A DNA stretch of 7,393 nt from an uncultured Clostridia bacterium (GCA_947624425.1 CANQKG010000065.1:1-7393), one strand, 5' to 3'; shown: positions 1 through 5,803, counted from the first letter of the stretch. The notes: generated by a model from the letters alone, not told the origin. Translations and numbers: made by a program.

Positions 1-1211
1 AGCCGCGGGTGATGCCGATTGTACAAAGCACCACCTATGTCTACGACTCCACCGAGGAGGTCGCGGCGGTGTTTGACGAGCCGATGCGGTCGCTGATCTA
101 CTCCCGCTTCGGGAATCCCACCGTTATGGCGGTGGAGGAGAAGATCGCCGCGTTAGAGGGCGGTGTGGGTGCCATGTGTACCAGCTCGGGACAGGCGGCG
201 ACCCTGCTTTCCATCCTCAACATCTGCGAGGCGGGCGACAGCTTCATCAGCACCACCGAAATCTACGGCGGCACGGTCAATCTGTTCTCCTTTACCTTAA
301 AGAAAATGGGGATCGAATGTATCTTCATCGACCAAAACGCCGATGATGAGGAAATCGAAAAGGCATTCCGTCCAAACACCAAAGCGGTATTCGGCGAAAC
401 CCTTGCCAACCCCGCGCTGACAGTATTTGACATCTCCCGCTTTGCTAAGATCGCCCACCGCCACGGCGTACCGCTGATTGTGGACAACACCTTTGCCACC
501 CCGATCCTCTGCAAGCCGTTTGACTACGGCGCGGACATTGTGGTACACTCCACCTCCAAATATATGGACGGTCATGCCGTGCAGATCGGCGGCGTGATCG
601 TGGACAGCGGCAAATTTGACTGGACGGGCGGCAAGTTCCCCGGTCTGACCGAGCCGGACGAGTCCTACCACGGCATCTCCTACACCGAAACCTACGGTGA
701 CAAAGCCTACATCGTCAAGGCGCGTATGCAGCTGATGCGGGACTTCGGCGTTTATCCGGCGGCGCACTCCGCCTTTTTGCTCAACCTCGGACTGGAAACC
801 CTTCCGGTGCGTATGCGCCAGTACTGCCAAAACGCGCTGAAAGTCGCAAAGTATCTGGAGGAAAACGACAAGGTGGAGCGGGTCATTTACCCCGGACTCC
901 CAAATGATCCCTGCCATGCGCTGGCGCAAAAATATCTCAAGGGCGCCAGCGGCGTGATCTCCTTTGTCATCAAGGGCGGAAAGGAAGCCGCCATGCGGTT
1001 TATGAACGCGCTGGAGCTTGCCTCCAATGAGGTGCATGTGGCGGATATCCGCACCTGCGTCCTCCACCCTGCCAGCGAAACGCACCGCCAGCTCACCGAT
1101 GAGCAGCTGGTCGCCGCCGGTATCGAAAGCGGCATGATACGGCTGTCGGTCGGTCTGGAGGACATCGACGATATCCTTGCCGATCTCGAAAACGGCTTTT
1201 CAAAAATCTAA
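1..1211 (+). CDS. metY: O-acetylhomoserine sulfhydrylase (O-acetylhomoserine aminocarboxypropyltransferase), 5' end missing
   Basis: This cytosolic PLP enzyme joins O-acetyl-L-homoserine and sulfide to give L-homocysteine and acetate, the direct sulfhydrylation route to methionine. The gene runs in from outside the window: the frame is open from base 3 and encodes Pro-Arg-Val-Met-Pro-Ile, so the GTG at 9 and ATG at 12 are internal codons. About 402 residues are visible. The family is usually near 425-430, so roughly 25 are missing. Features of the Cys/Met-metabolism PLP family (fold type I) are clear: YSRFGNPT near the start, CTSSGQAA (phosphate binding), DNTFATP (Asp to the pyridine nitrogen, nt 483-503) and STSKY, whose Lys codon at 558-560 would form the Schiff base. 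GKFPGLTEPDESYHG and the C-terminal HPASETHRQLT and IRLSVGLED are typical of MetY rather than MetB/MetC. The stop TAA is at 1209-1211. No obvious terminator follows directly. Confidence 0.95.
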   Translation, partial: PRVMPIVQSTTYVYDSTEEVAAVFDEPMRSLIYSRFGNPTVMAVEEKIAALEGGVGAMCTSSGQAATLLSILNICEAGDSFISTTEIYGGTVNLFSFTLKKMGIECIFIDQNADDEEIEKAFRPNTKAVFGETLANPALTVFDISRFAKIAHRHGVPLIVDNTFATPILCKPFDYGADIVVHSTSKYMDGHAVQIGGVIVDSGKFDWTGGKFPGLTEPDESYHGISYTETYGDKAYIVKARMQLMRDFGVYPAAHSAFLLNLGLETLPVRMRQYCQNALKVAKYLEENDKVERVIYPGLPNDPCHALAQKYLKGASGVISFVIKGGKEAAMRFMNALELASNEVHVADIRTCVLHPASETHRQLTDEQLVAAGIESGMIRLSVGLEDIDDILADLENGFSKI

Positions 1212-1242
1212 TCGAAAATTCTAAAAAATGCTTGCATTTTCC
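1204..1242 (+). repeat. 39-base direct repeat, copy A (overlaps metY stop)
   Basis: This matches 1652-1690 at 36 of 39 positions by eye. The three differences are all transitions (T/C, A/G, T/C), and the last 20 bases are identical. Copy A includes the last two sense codons and stop of metY. It contains the TTGCAT hexamer (1232-1237) that serves as the -35 of the rpsB promoter in copy B, but there is no -10 sequence 17 bases further on. The shared core has a short dyad, AAAATGC-TT-GCATTTT. Confidence 0.85.
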
Positions 1243-1297
1243 GAGCGTGTCGCTAACGCCGCCACGCTTCGAGGGACAAACTGGGTTTACACGAAAG

Positions 1298-1627
1298 CTG
1301 TCGTCTTTGTCAAAACCTCCCTTGTCAAAGGGAGGGGGACCGCGCAAAGCGCGGTGGTGGGATTCAAAACCGCTTTTTCCTCTTGCGGTTCCCAATTTTG
1401 CTTATGCTCGCGGTAACGCTCGCGCAAAATTGACCGCAGCGCCATTCCCGCCTCGCTGTTTCGCCCGCAGGGCGCGTTTCGGCGGCAAAGCCCCCGATTC
1501 CCCCTTTTCATCGAAAACCGGCTTGGCTTGACGCCAATTCTGACGCCGCCTTCGCCGGTTTTCTCTAGAGGTGTCACGGAAGGCGGCAACTGGACGGCCT
1601 TCGTGACGGATTATAAATGTTTCCGTT
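1298..1627 (+). repeat. Dispersed structured repeat, copy 1 (long form)
   Basis: This is a non-coding repeat element homologous to 3781-3978 in the same orientation. Its 5' core is two hairpins in a row: CCTCCCTT/AAGGGAGG (1316-1323 with 1328-1335) and CCGCGC/GCGCGG (1340-1345 with 1349-1354), then GGTGGTGGGATTC. A third inverted repeat pairs 1393-1401 with 1424-1432 (CAATTTTGC/GCAAAATTG). Copies 1 and 2 share sequence through about 1454 and again from about 1602 to 1627 (CGTGACGGATT...TTTCCGTT). The intervening ~147 bases occur only in copy 1 and carry further nested inverted repeats. Open frames on both strands here are chance products of the repeat. I recall similar hairpin repeats in gut Clostridia but cannot search for them. 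Confidence 0.8.
1513..1607. other. Nested and competing inverted repeats within repeat copy 1
   Basis: Several perfect arms are packed together: GAAAACCGGC at 1513-1522 with GCCGGTTTTC at 1554-1563 (10 bp); inside it TTGGC at 1523-1527 with GCCAA at 1533-1537; GCCGCCTTC at 1545-1553 with GAAGGCGGC at 1579-1587 (9 bp); and GTCACG(g)AAGGC at 1573-1584 with GCCTTCGTGAC at 1597-1607 (one bulged base). Some stems share bases and cannot form together. The 10-bp stem ends in TTTTCTCT and might act as a weak terminator for metY; that is inference. The segment lies upstream of the rpsB promoter, so it is not part of the rpsB mRNA. Confidence 0.6.
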
Positions 1628-1651
1628 ATGGATTTCTTTTTCGACAGACTG

Positions 1652-1690
1652 AAATCTAACCGGAAATTCCAAAAAATGCTTGCATTTTCC
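1652..1690 (+). repeat. 39-base direct repeat, copy B (supplies rpsB -35)
   Basis: This is the partner of 1204-1242, with 36 of 39 bases identical and a start-to-start distance of 448. It contains an A-rich stretch and the TTGCAT used as -35 by the rpsB promoter. The two copies bracket 409 bases that include repeat copy 1, as expected if an insertion or duplication split an ancestral metY-rpsB junction. Confidence 0.85.
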
Positions 1691-1708
1691 TGTAAAGTGC
1701 GATATAAT
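1680..1708 (+). promoter_or_regulatory. Sigma-A promoter of rpsB-tsf
   Basis: The -35 is TTGCAT at 1680-1685 (three of six consensus bases). A 17-base spacer follows, then a perfect -10 TATAAT at 1703-1708. The A-run at 1671-1676 just upstream could act as an UP element. Transcription would start near 1715, about 107 bases ahead of the rpsB ATG. Confidence 0.8.
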
Positions 1709-1724
1709 ATCTAGGCATTACGCA

Positions 1725-1788
1725 CGCAGACGGTTTGTCGGCTCGGTGCCGCCCTCACGGGCGGTCGTTCGGCAGAGTCACCGCTGCG
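1725..1788 (+). promoter_or_regulatory. Structured 5' leader of rpsB, candidate S2 autoregulatory element
   Basis: The transcribed leader can close with CGCAG-A-CGG (1725-1733) paired to CCGCTGCG (1781-1788): 8 bp with A1730 bulged. Inside is a 7-bp GC-rich hairpin, G1748-C1754 with G1759-U1765, loop UCAC. Leaders of ribosomal protein operons often bind their own product, and S2 autoregulates rpsB-tsf in E. coli. The assignment here is inference from position and fold. I do not recognise the structure as a named Rfam family. It sits about 33 bases before the start codon, near the ribosome binding site. Confidence 0.45.
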
Positions 1789-1821
1789 GAGGAATCCATA
1801 ACCAAACAGGAGGAAAACAAG

Positions 1822-2574
1822 ATGGGCGTAGTATCCATGAAGCAGCTTCTGGAAGCCGGTGTTCACTTCGGACACCAGACCAGAAGATGGAACCCGAAAA
1901 TGGCACCGTACATTTTCACCGAGAGAAATGGTATTTATATCATTGATCTCCAGAAGACCGTGAAAAAGCTGGACGAAGCATATATGTTCGTCCGCGACAC
2001 CGTGGCAGACGGCGGCTCGATCCTTTTCGTCGGCACCAAAAAGCAGGCTGCCGAATCCATCAAGGAGGAAGCGGAACGCTGCGGTATGCACTATGTCAAC
2101 TCCCGCTGGCTGGGCGGTATGCTGACAAACTTCAAAACCATTCGCCGCCGGATCGCGCGTTTGGCGCAGCTGCGGAAAATGGAGGAGGACGGCACCTTTG
2201 AGCTGCTTCCGAAAAAAGAAGTGATCCGGCTGAATCTTGAGATTGACAAGCTGGAAAAATATCTGGGCGGTATCAAGAACATGGATCGCCTGCCGGGCGC
2301 GCTTTTCATCGTTGACCCGCGGAAAGAGCGGATCGCCGTGGCAGAGGCGCAGAAGCTGGGCATTCCTATTGTGGCGATCGTGGACACCAACTGCGATCCG
2401 GACGAGATCGACTATGTGATCCCCGGCAACGACGATGCGATCCGTGCCGTCAAGCTGATTGCAGGAGCGATGGCGTCCGCCGTGCTGGAGAGCAATCAGG
2501 GCGAGCAGATGGCAGAGGCTGAGGGGGACGAAGCCGCAGAGGACGAGCAGGCTCCCGCCGAGGAAGAAGCATAA
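1822..2574 (+). CDS. rpsB: 30S ribosomal protein S2
   Basis: S2 is a protein of the small ribosomal subunit, bound on the back of the 30S between head and body and needed for S1 binding in bacteria that have S1. The product is 250 residues, normal for Firmicutes. It opens with MGVVSMKQLLEAGVHFGHQTRRWNP, the family signature (AGVHFGH, residues 12-18). Other family blocks are GIYIIDLQKT, FVGTKKQA, YVNSRWLGGMLTN, LPGALFIVDPRKE and PIVAIVDTNCDPD, followed by VIPGNDDAIRA. The last 25 or so residues form an acidic Glu/Ala/Asp tail common in Clostridia. I chose the ATG at 1822 because AGGAGG at 1808-1813 lies 8 bases upstream; the frame is open further 5' but has no family homology there. The gene is first in an operon with tsf and has its own promoter at 1680-1708. 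Confidence 0.97.
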   Translation: MGVVSMKQLLEAGVHFGHQTRRWNPKMAPYIFTERNGIYIIDLQKTVKKLDEAYMFVRDTVADGGSILFVGTKKQAAESIKEEAERCGMHYVNSRWLGGMLTNFKTIRRRIARLAQLRKMEEDGTFELLPKKEVIRLNLEIDKLEKYLGGIKNMDRLPGALFIVDPRKERIAVAEAQKLGIPIVAIVDTNCDPDEIDYVIPGNDDAIRAVKLIAGAMASAVLESNQGEQMAEAEGDEAAEDEQAPAEEEA

Positions 2575-2583
2575 AAAACCGGC

Positions 2584-2612
2584 ACTGCCCGCGCTGACAC
2601 AGCACGGGCAGT
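2584..2612 (+). promoter_or_regulatory. Hairpin between rpsB and tsf
   Basis: ACTGCCCG (2584-2591) pairs perfectly with CGGGCAGT (2605-2612). After a C/A mismatch the stem continues with GCT/AGC around the loop GACAC. Only a weak U-run follows (TTATTG), so full termination is unlikely. It may act as an attenuator or as an mRNA processing or stability site that sets the S2 to EF-Ts ratio; E. coli has a comparable partial stop in this gap. The tsf ribosome binding site lies 11 bases beyond it. Confidence 0.6.
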
Positions 2613-2638
2613 TATTGAGAATAAGGAGGAAAACCGAT

Positions 2639-3545
2639 ATGGCTTTTACGGCACAAGATGTAAAGAATCTGCGTGAGCAGACCGGCTGCGGCATGATGGA
2701 CTGCAAAAAGGCGCTCACCGAGGCAGACGGAGATATGGACAGAGCGATCGAGCTGCTGCGCGAAAAGGGGCTTGCCGCCGCCGCCAAGAAAGCGGGACGG
2801 ATCGCTGCGGAAGGCGTGGTCGTCTCGATGGTGGACGAGGAAAAGAAAGTCGGCGTGGTGCTGGAGGTCAACGCCGAGACCGACTTTGTTGCAAAGAACG
2901 AGAAGTTCCTCACCTTTGTAAACGATGTGGCAAAAACCGTGATCGAGCAGGCTCCCGCCGATGTGGATGCGCTGCTGCACTATTGCGGGCGGCAGCGAAA
3001 CGGTGGAAGCGGCGCTGCAGGATAAAATCCTGACCATCGGCGAAAACATGAAGATCCGGCGGTTTGAGCGGCTGACCGGCGATCTGGTCGCCTATGTGCA
3101 TGGCGGCGGGAGGATCGGCGTAATGGTGCAGTTTGCCACCGATGTTTACGACAATCCCGGCTTCAACGCCTTTGCCAAGGATATTGCCATGCAGGTGGCG
3201 GCTTCGGTTCCGCAGTATCTGGACAAGGATTCCGTTCCCGCCGATGTGCTGGAAAAGGAAAAGGAAATCCTCACCGTGCAGGCGATGAACGAGGGCAAGC
3301 CGGAGGCGATCGCCCAGAAGATGGTGATGGGACGGATCAACAAGTTCTACAAGGAAGTCTGCCTGACCGAGCAGCCCTTCATCAAGGACGGCGACATCAC
3401 GGTTGCGAAGTATATCGCCAATACCGCCAAGGAGTTCGGCGGCGAGATCAAGCTGACCCGATTTGTTCGCTTTGAAAAGGGCGAGGGAATCGAGAAGCGG
3501 GAAGAAAATTTTGCCGACGAAGTAGCGAGCATGATGAAAAAGTAA
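2639..3545 (+). CDS. tsf: Elongation factor Ts, apparent one-base frameshift
   Basis: EF-Ts is the guanine nucleotide exchange factor that recycles EF-Tu-GDP in the cytosol. AAGGAGG at 2623-2629 lies 9 bases before the ATG at 2639. The N-terminal UBA-like domain (MAFTAQDVKNLREQTGCGMMDCKKAL, residues 1-26) and the TDFVAKN motif (81-87) that contacts EF-Tu are intact. After ADVDALLHYCG (about residue 117) this frame loses homology and stops at 3023-3025. The next frame then resumes with GGSETVEAALQDKILTIGENMKIRRF and runs to TAA at 3543-3545 with YVHGGGRIGVMVQFA and a normal C-terminus. Skipping one base within about 2978-2999 (for example in GCGGGCGG) joins the halves into about 301 residues, the usual family length. 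tsf is normally essential, so a sequencing or assembly error is the likeliest cause; a real indel is the alternative. Confidence 0.93.
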
Positions 3546-3550
3546 ATCAA

Positions 3551-3574
3551 AAAGGGGCGGTTATCCGCCCTTTT
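3551..3574 (+). terminator. Rho-independent terminator of rpsB-tsf
   Basis: AAAGGGGCGG (3551-3560), loop TTAT, and CCGCCCTTTT (3565-3574) form a 10-bp stem with one G-U pair. The U-run continues to 3576. It begins six bases after the tsf stop codon. Confidence 0.93.
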
Positions 3575-3643
3575 TTAGCGTGTCGAAAAAGTCGATGCCG
3601 TTTAGCGGTAACAGTATATCATCTATTTTGTTTTGTGGGTGTT

Positions 3644-3695
3644 GAATCCCTCCACCATGCTGCCGCATGGTCTCCCTCCCTTTAACAAGGGAGGC
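3644..3695 (-). repeat. Dispersed structured repeat, copy 3 (short, inverted)
   Basis: Read on the minus strand this matches the two-hairpin core of copies 1 and 2: CCTCCCTT/AAGGGAGG (arms 3675-3682 and 3687-3694), then GACC, a second hairpin, GGTGG and GGGATTC. The second hairpin has a different sequence here, ACCATGC/GCATGGT (3654-3660 with 3665-3671), but keeps its place and stem, which suggests structure is conserved over sequence. It faces copy 2 about 100 bases downstream. Confidence 0.75.
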
Positions 3696-3780
3696 ACTGG
3701 CGACCAAAAGAACTTTTGATAGAAATTTTAACAAAACAAGCTGACGGAAGACTTCACTTATCCCATTTCAAACCGCTATT

Positions 3781-3978
3781 CTGCCGTCTTTGTCAAAACC
3801 TCCCTTGTCAAAGGGAGGGGGACCGCGAAGCGGTGGTGGGATTCCAAACCGCTGTTTCCTCTTACGGTTTTTCGGTTTTGCTTTTGCTCGCGGTCGCGCT
3901 CGCGAAAAATGGATCGTATGCTCTGCGGGCGCCGCAGCGCCATTTCCGCCTCCGTGACGGATTCAAAATATTTCCGTT
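3781..3978 (+). repeat. Dispersed structured repeat, copy 2
   Basis: This is homologous to 1298-1627 in the same orientation but lacks that copy's ~147-base internal segment. The core hairpins are CCTCCCTT/AAGGGAGG (3799-3806 with 3811-3818) and CCGC/GCGG (3823-3826 with 3830-3833). GCTCGCGG...GCTCGCG near 3886-3904 matches copy 1. It ends with CGTGACGGATT...TTTCCGTT. The whole gene-free stretch 3577-4013 is filled by this copy, inverted copy 3 and about 80 bases between them with no recognisable gene. I saw no convincing promoter for the next gene within it. Confidence 0.8.
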
Positions 3979-4013
3979 TTAATTTACTACGGGGTTTATT
4001 TTGAGGTGATCCT

Positions 4014-4373
4014 ATGACAAAAGAGGCATTTTTGGAGTTTTGCAGATCCCTTCCCGACACGGTGCTGGATCAGCCCTTCGAGGATGATTACACCTCATGG
4101 GTCGCGCGGCACCGCCAGACGCGGAAGTGGTTTGCCCTGCTGATGCATGTGAACGGAAAGGATATGGTAAACCTCAAATGCGACCCGATGGAAACCGGCT
4201 CGCTTCGCGCCGCATGGGAAGGCATTCTTCCGGCTTATCACATGAATAAGGAGCATTGGAACACGCTGCTGATCGCCGATCTGCCGGACGATCTGATCCG
4301 ATCCCTCACCGTCAACAGTTACCACCTGACCGAAAAGAAGAAAAGAAAAGCGAGCAAAAAGGCGTCCTCATAA
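4014..4373 (+). CDS. MmcQ/YjbR family protein
   Basis: This is a 119-residue protein of the MmcQ/YjbR (DUF419) family. Members have a small double-wing fold with a proposed, poorly characterised DNA-binding role; the physiological function is unknown. Family features: an N-terminal helix (EAFLEFCRSLPDT), RKWFALL (37-43), VNLKCDP (52-58), the C-terminal block YHMNKEHWNTLLI (75-87), then PDDLIRSL and NSYHL. Length is normal. ATG at 4014 is preceded by GAGGTGA (4003-4009) four bases upstream. The last dozen residues are Lys/Ser-rich (EKKKRKASKKASS), and part of that tail is encoded by the ascending arm of the terminator, with the stop codon in its loop. The gene stands alone on the plus strand after the repeat cluster and converges on the ABC operon, so its neighbours say nothing about its role. 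Confidence 0.85.
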   Translation: MTKEAFLEFCRSLPDTVLDQPFEDDYTSWVARHRQTRKWFALLMHVNGKDMVNLKCDPMETGSLRAAWEGILPAYHMNKEHWNTLLIADLPDDLIRSLTVNSYHLTEKKKRKASKKASS

Positions 4374-4385
4374 AGACGCCTTTTT
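4356..4385. terminator. Bidirectional terminator between convergent genes
   Basis: AAAAAGGCGTC (4356-4366) pairs perfectly with GACGCCTTTTT (4375-4385), giving an 11-bp stem with an 8-base loop. It has a U-run on both strands, so it can end the MmcQ/YjbR transcript and, in the other direction, the ABC operon that stops at 4431. The MmcQ/YjbR stop codon TAA (4371-4373) lies in the loop. Confidence 0.9.
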
Positions 4386-4430
4386 GTTATGTTACGGTTG
4401 ATACGGTCATGAAAAGTAATCGCCGCAGCA

Positions 4431-5084
4431 TCATAAATCAATCCGCTCAAAGCGTTTGATTGCCCGACACATAGAAACCGCAGTCAACCATGTGAATGCA
4501 ACGGCGCCCGTGATACATACACCTACTTGCAGACCGATGTGGGTAAAGCCAAAGGCGTTCAATGCCGAAAGTGCCGGAATGTGAAACAGTGTTTCACCGA
4601 TCCCTACAACGAAAAAAGCAACGATAATAAAAGCGACAAAAGGTCTTGCAAACTGATAACCGGTCTTGAAAAAGCCGCCGACAAATATCAAATTGAATAA
4701 TCCCAACATCAATAATACAAAACCGAGATACACCAAATTGGCGTTCATCAGAGCATTGCTTCGATAGACGGCGGCATCTAACCATACTGTCATACGAACC
4801 AATACGGGTACGGTGGTCAGGATAACATAGCAAAGCTCGATCACAATGCAAAACATATATTTCCCCTTTACCATATCACGCTTGGCAACAGGCAAAAGAG
4901 CAGTATAAAGCATATCATTGGCTTCTCTTGCAGATTGGAACGACTGAAACAGCCCAAGACAGACAAAGAATGTGCCGATCAGGATAGGATAACCGGGCAA
5001 AAATGCCAGCAATCCAAATAGAATAAACAGATAAGAAACCGGTGACGCCGTGAGTTTCATTTCTTTTTTGAGCAATGTGATCAT
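4431..5084 (-). CDS. ABC-2 type transporter permease
   Basis: This is a 217-residue integral membrane protein, the transmembrane partner of the ATPase encoded just upstream. Hydrophobic stretches suggest six helices at about 18-28, 31-47, 78-100, 115-138, 145-163 and 183-205. Between helices 2 and 3 is SAREANDMLYTALLPVAKRDMVKGKY (residues 51-76, given by position and key residues N56, D57, LP, KGKY), typical of the small ABC-2 permeases of the PF13346 type paired with YtrB/BcrA-like ATPases. The ATG (5084-5082) overlaps the ATPase stop as ATGA, so translation is probably coupled. The substrate cannot be told from sequence. Such pairs in Firmicutes are often linked to export of, or resistance to, peptides and cell-wall-active agents, but that is inference. 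Local GC falls as low as about 28% in one 60-base line. Confidence 0.85.
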   Translation of the reverse strand: MITLLKKEMKLTASPVSYLFILFGLLAFLPGYPILIGTFFVCLGLFQSFQSAREANDMLYTALLPVAKRDMVKGKYMFCIVIELCYVILTTVPVLVRMTVWLDAAVYRSNALMNANLVYLGFVLLMLGLFNLIFVGGFFKTGYQFARPFVAFIIVAFFVVGIGETLFHIPALSALNAFGFTHIGLQVGVCITGAVAFTWLTAVSMCRAIKRFERIDL

Positions 5085-5803
5085 ATCCTGTTATCCCGCT
5101 CCATTCTCAATATGCTTTCTTCCAAAGTTTCGCCGTCCTTGCAGCAGTTTGCGGCAAATTCCTCTTTGGAGCAATTTGCAACGATCTTGCCATTTTGTAT
5201 ATACAGAATATCGTCCGCGCATTTTTCGATATCCGAAGTGATATGCGTGGAAAATAAAACCGCCACACCTCTGTTTTTCAGCTCGATGAATATGGTAAGA
5301 AGCTCATCTCTGGAAAACGGATCGAGTCCGCTTGTCGGCTCGTCCAAAATCAAGATTTCCGCCTTATGGGAAAGCGCCAAAAGAAGATTGCATTTTACTT
5401 TCATTCCCTCGGAAAGCTCGCAGGGCATCTTGTTTTCATCAAGGGAAAACAGCTCCAGATATTCTTTGTATGCACGCTCATCCCAATTGGGATAGAAGGT
5501 TTTCGTTACGGCAACGATATGCTTTATTTTCCTTTTAGGGTAATAGTTGACCGCACCCGTGGAAAAACCGATGCGTTGTTTGATTTCCCTCTCGTTCCCC
5601 GAAAAAGGCAAATCAAAATAGCGAATTTCACCGCCATCCGGATGAACAAGACCTAACATGGATTTTATCGTTGTCGTTTTGCCCGCCCCGTTTCTGCCGA
5701 TGAAACCGGTAATGCGTCCGGCATTTAACGAGAAGGATATATCGGACAGCCGAAAAGACGGGTATGATTTCGTTAAATTCCTGATCTCACAAAGCGCCAT
5801 CAT
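5081..5803 (-). CDS. ABC transporter ATP-binding protein (YtrB/BcrA-like)
   Basis: This is the 240-residue cytoplasmic ATPase of the ABC pair. Visible motifs are Walker A GRNGAGKTT (36-44), a signature motif LSEGM (130-134) in place of LSGGQ, Walker B ILILDEP (150-156), D-loop SGLD (158-161) and the H-loop His187 in FSTHIT. The usual Q-loop Gln is not seen: the region reads RIGFSTGAVNYYPKRK (78-92). NWDERAYKEYLELFSLD followed by LSEGMKVK is characteristic of the YtrB-like family. The start at 5803 makes a 4-base ATGA overlap with the regulator gene; a second ATG follows at 5800. The downstream end overlaps the permease start in the same way. It probably powers export or conformational signalling through the permease. 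The substrate is unknown. Confidence 0.9.
   Translation of the reverse strand: MMALCEIRNLTKSYPSFRLSDISFSLNAGRITGFIGRNGAGKTTTIKSMLGLVHPDGGEIRYFDLPFSGNEREIKQRIGFSTGAVNYYPKRKIKHIVAVTKTFYPNWDERAYKEYLELFSLDENKMPCELSEGMKVKCNLLLALSHKAEILILDEPTSGLDPFSRDELLTIFIELKNRGVAVLFSTHITSDIEKCADDILYIQNGKIVANCSKEEFAANCCKDGETLEESILRMERDNRI

Noticed and set aside
297..1085. 262-codon minus-strand open frame inside metY
   Set aside because: It is antisense to a clear PLP enzyme, with no plausible RBS or homology.
1204..1260. A second rpsB promoter at the upstream 39-base copy
   Set aside because: The TTGCAT at 1232-1237 has no -10-like hexamer at 15-19 bases; the sequence there is GC-rich.
1287..1589. Minus-strand frame in repeat copy 1, sharing VPLPLTREVLTKT with a frame at 3776-4060
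   Set aside because: The shared peptide comes from the nucleotide repeat, which is palindromic and differs by indels between copies. It should not be annotated as a protein family.
1711..2913. 400-codon open frame on the minus strand across rpsB and tsf
   Set aside because: It is the antisense of two recognised genes and the leader. The translation has no family character, and its length follows from the codon bias of the sense genes.
2981..3002. Programmed +1 frameshift in tsf
   Set aside because: There is no in-frame stop or hungry codon at the shift, no upstream Shine-Dalgarno-like stimulator at the right spacing, and recoding of tsf is not something I know of.
1298..3978. CRISPR array or insertion sequence
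   Set aside because: The three repeat copies are neither evenly spaced nor separated by unique spacers, and no transposase frame or terminal inverted repeats of an IS are visible.
3716..3982. Plus-strand 88-codon frame in the gap before the MmcQ/YjbR gene
   Set aside because: It lies almost wholly within repeat sequence, has no good RBS and has no recognisable domain.
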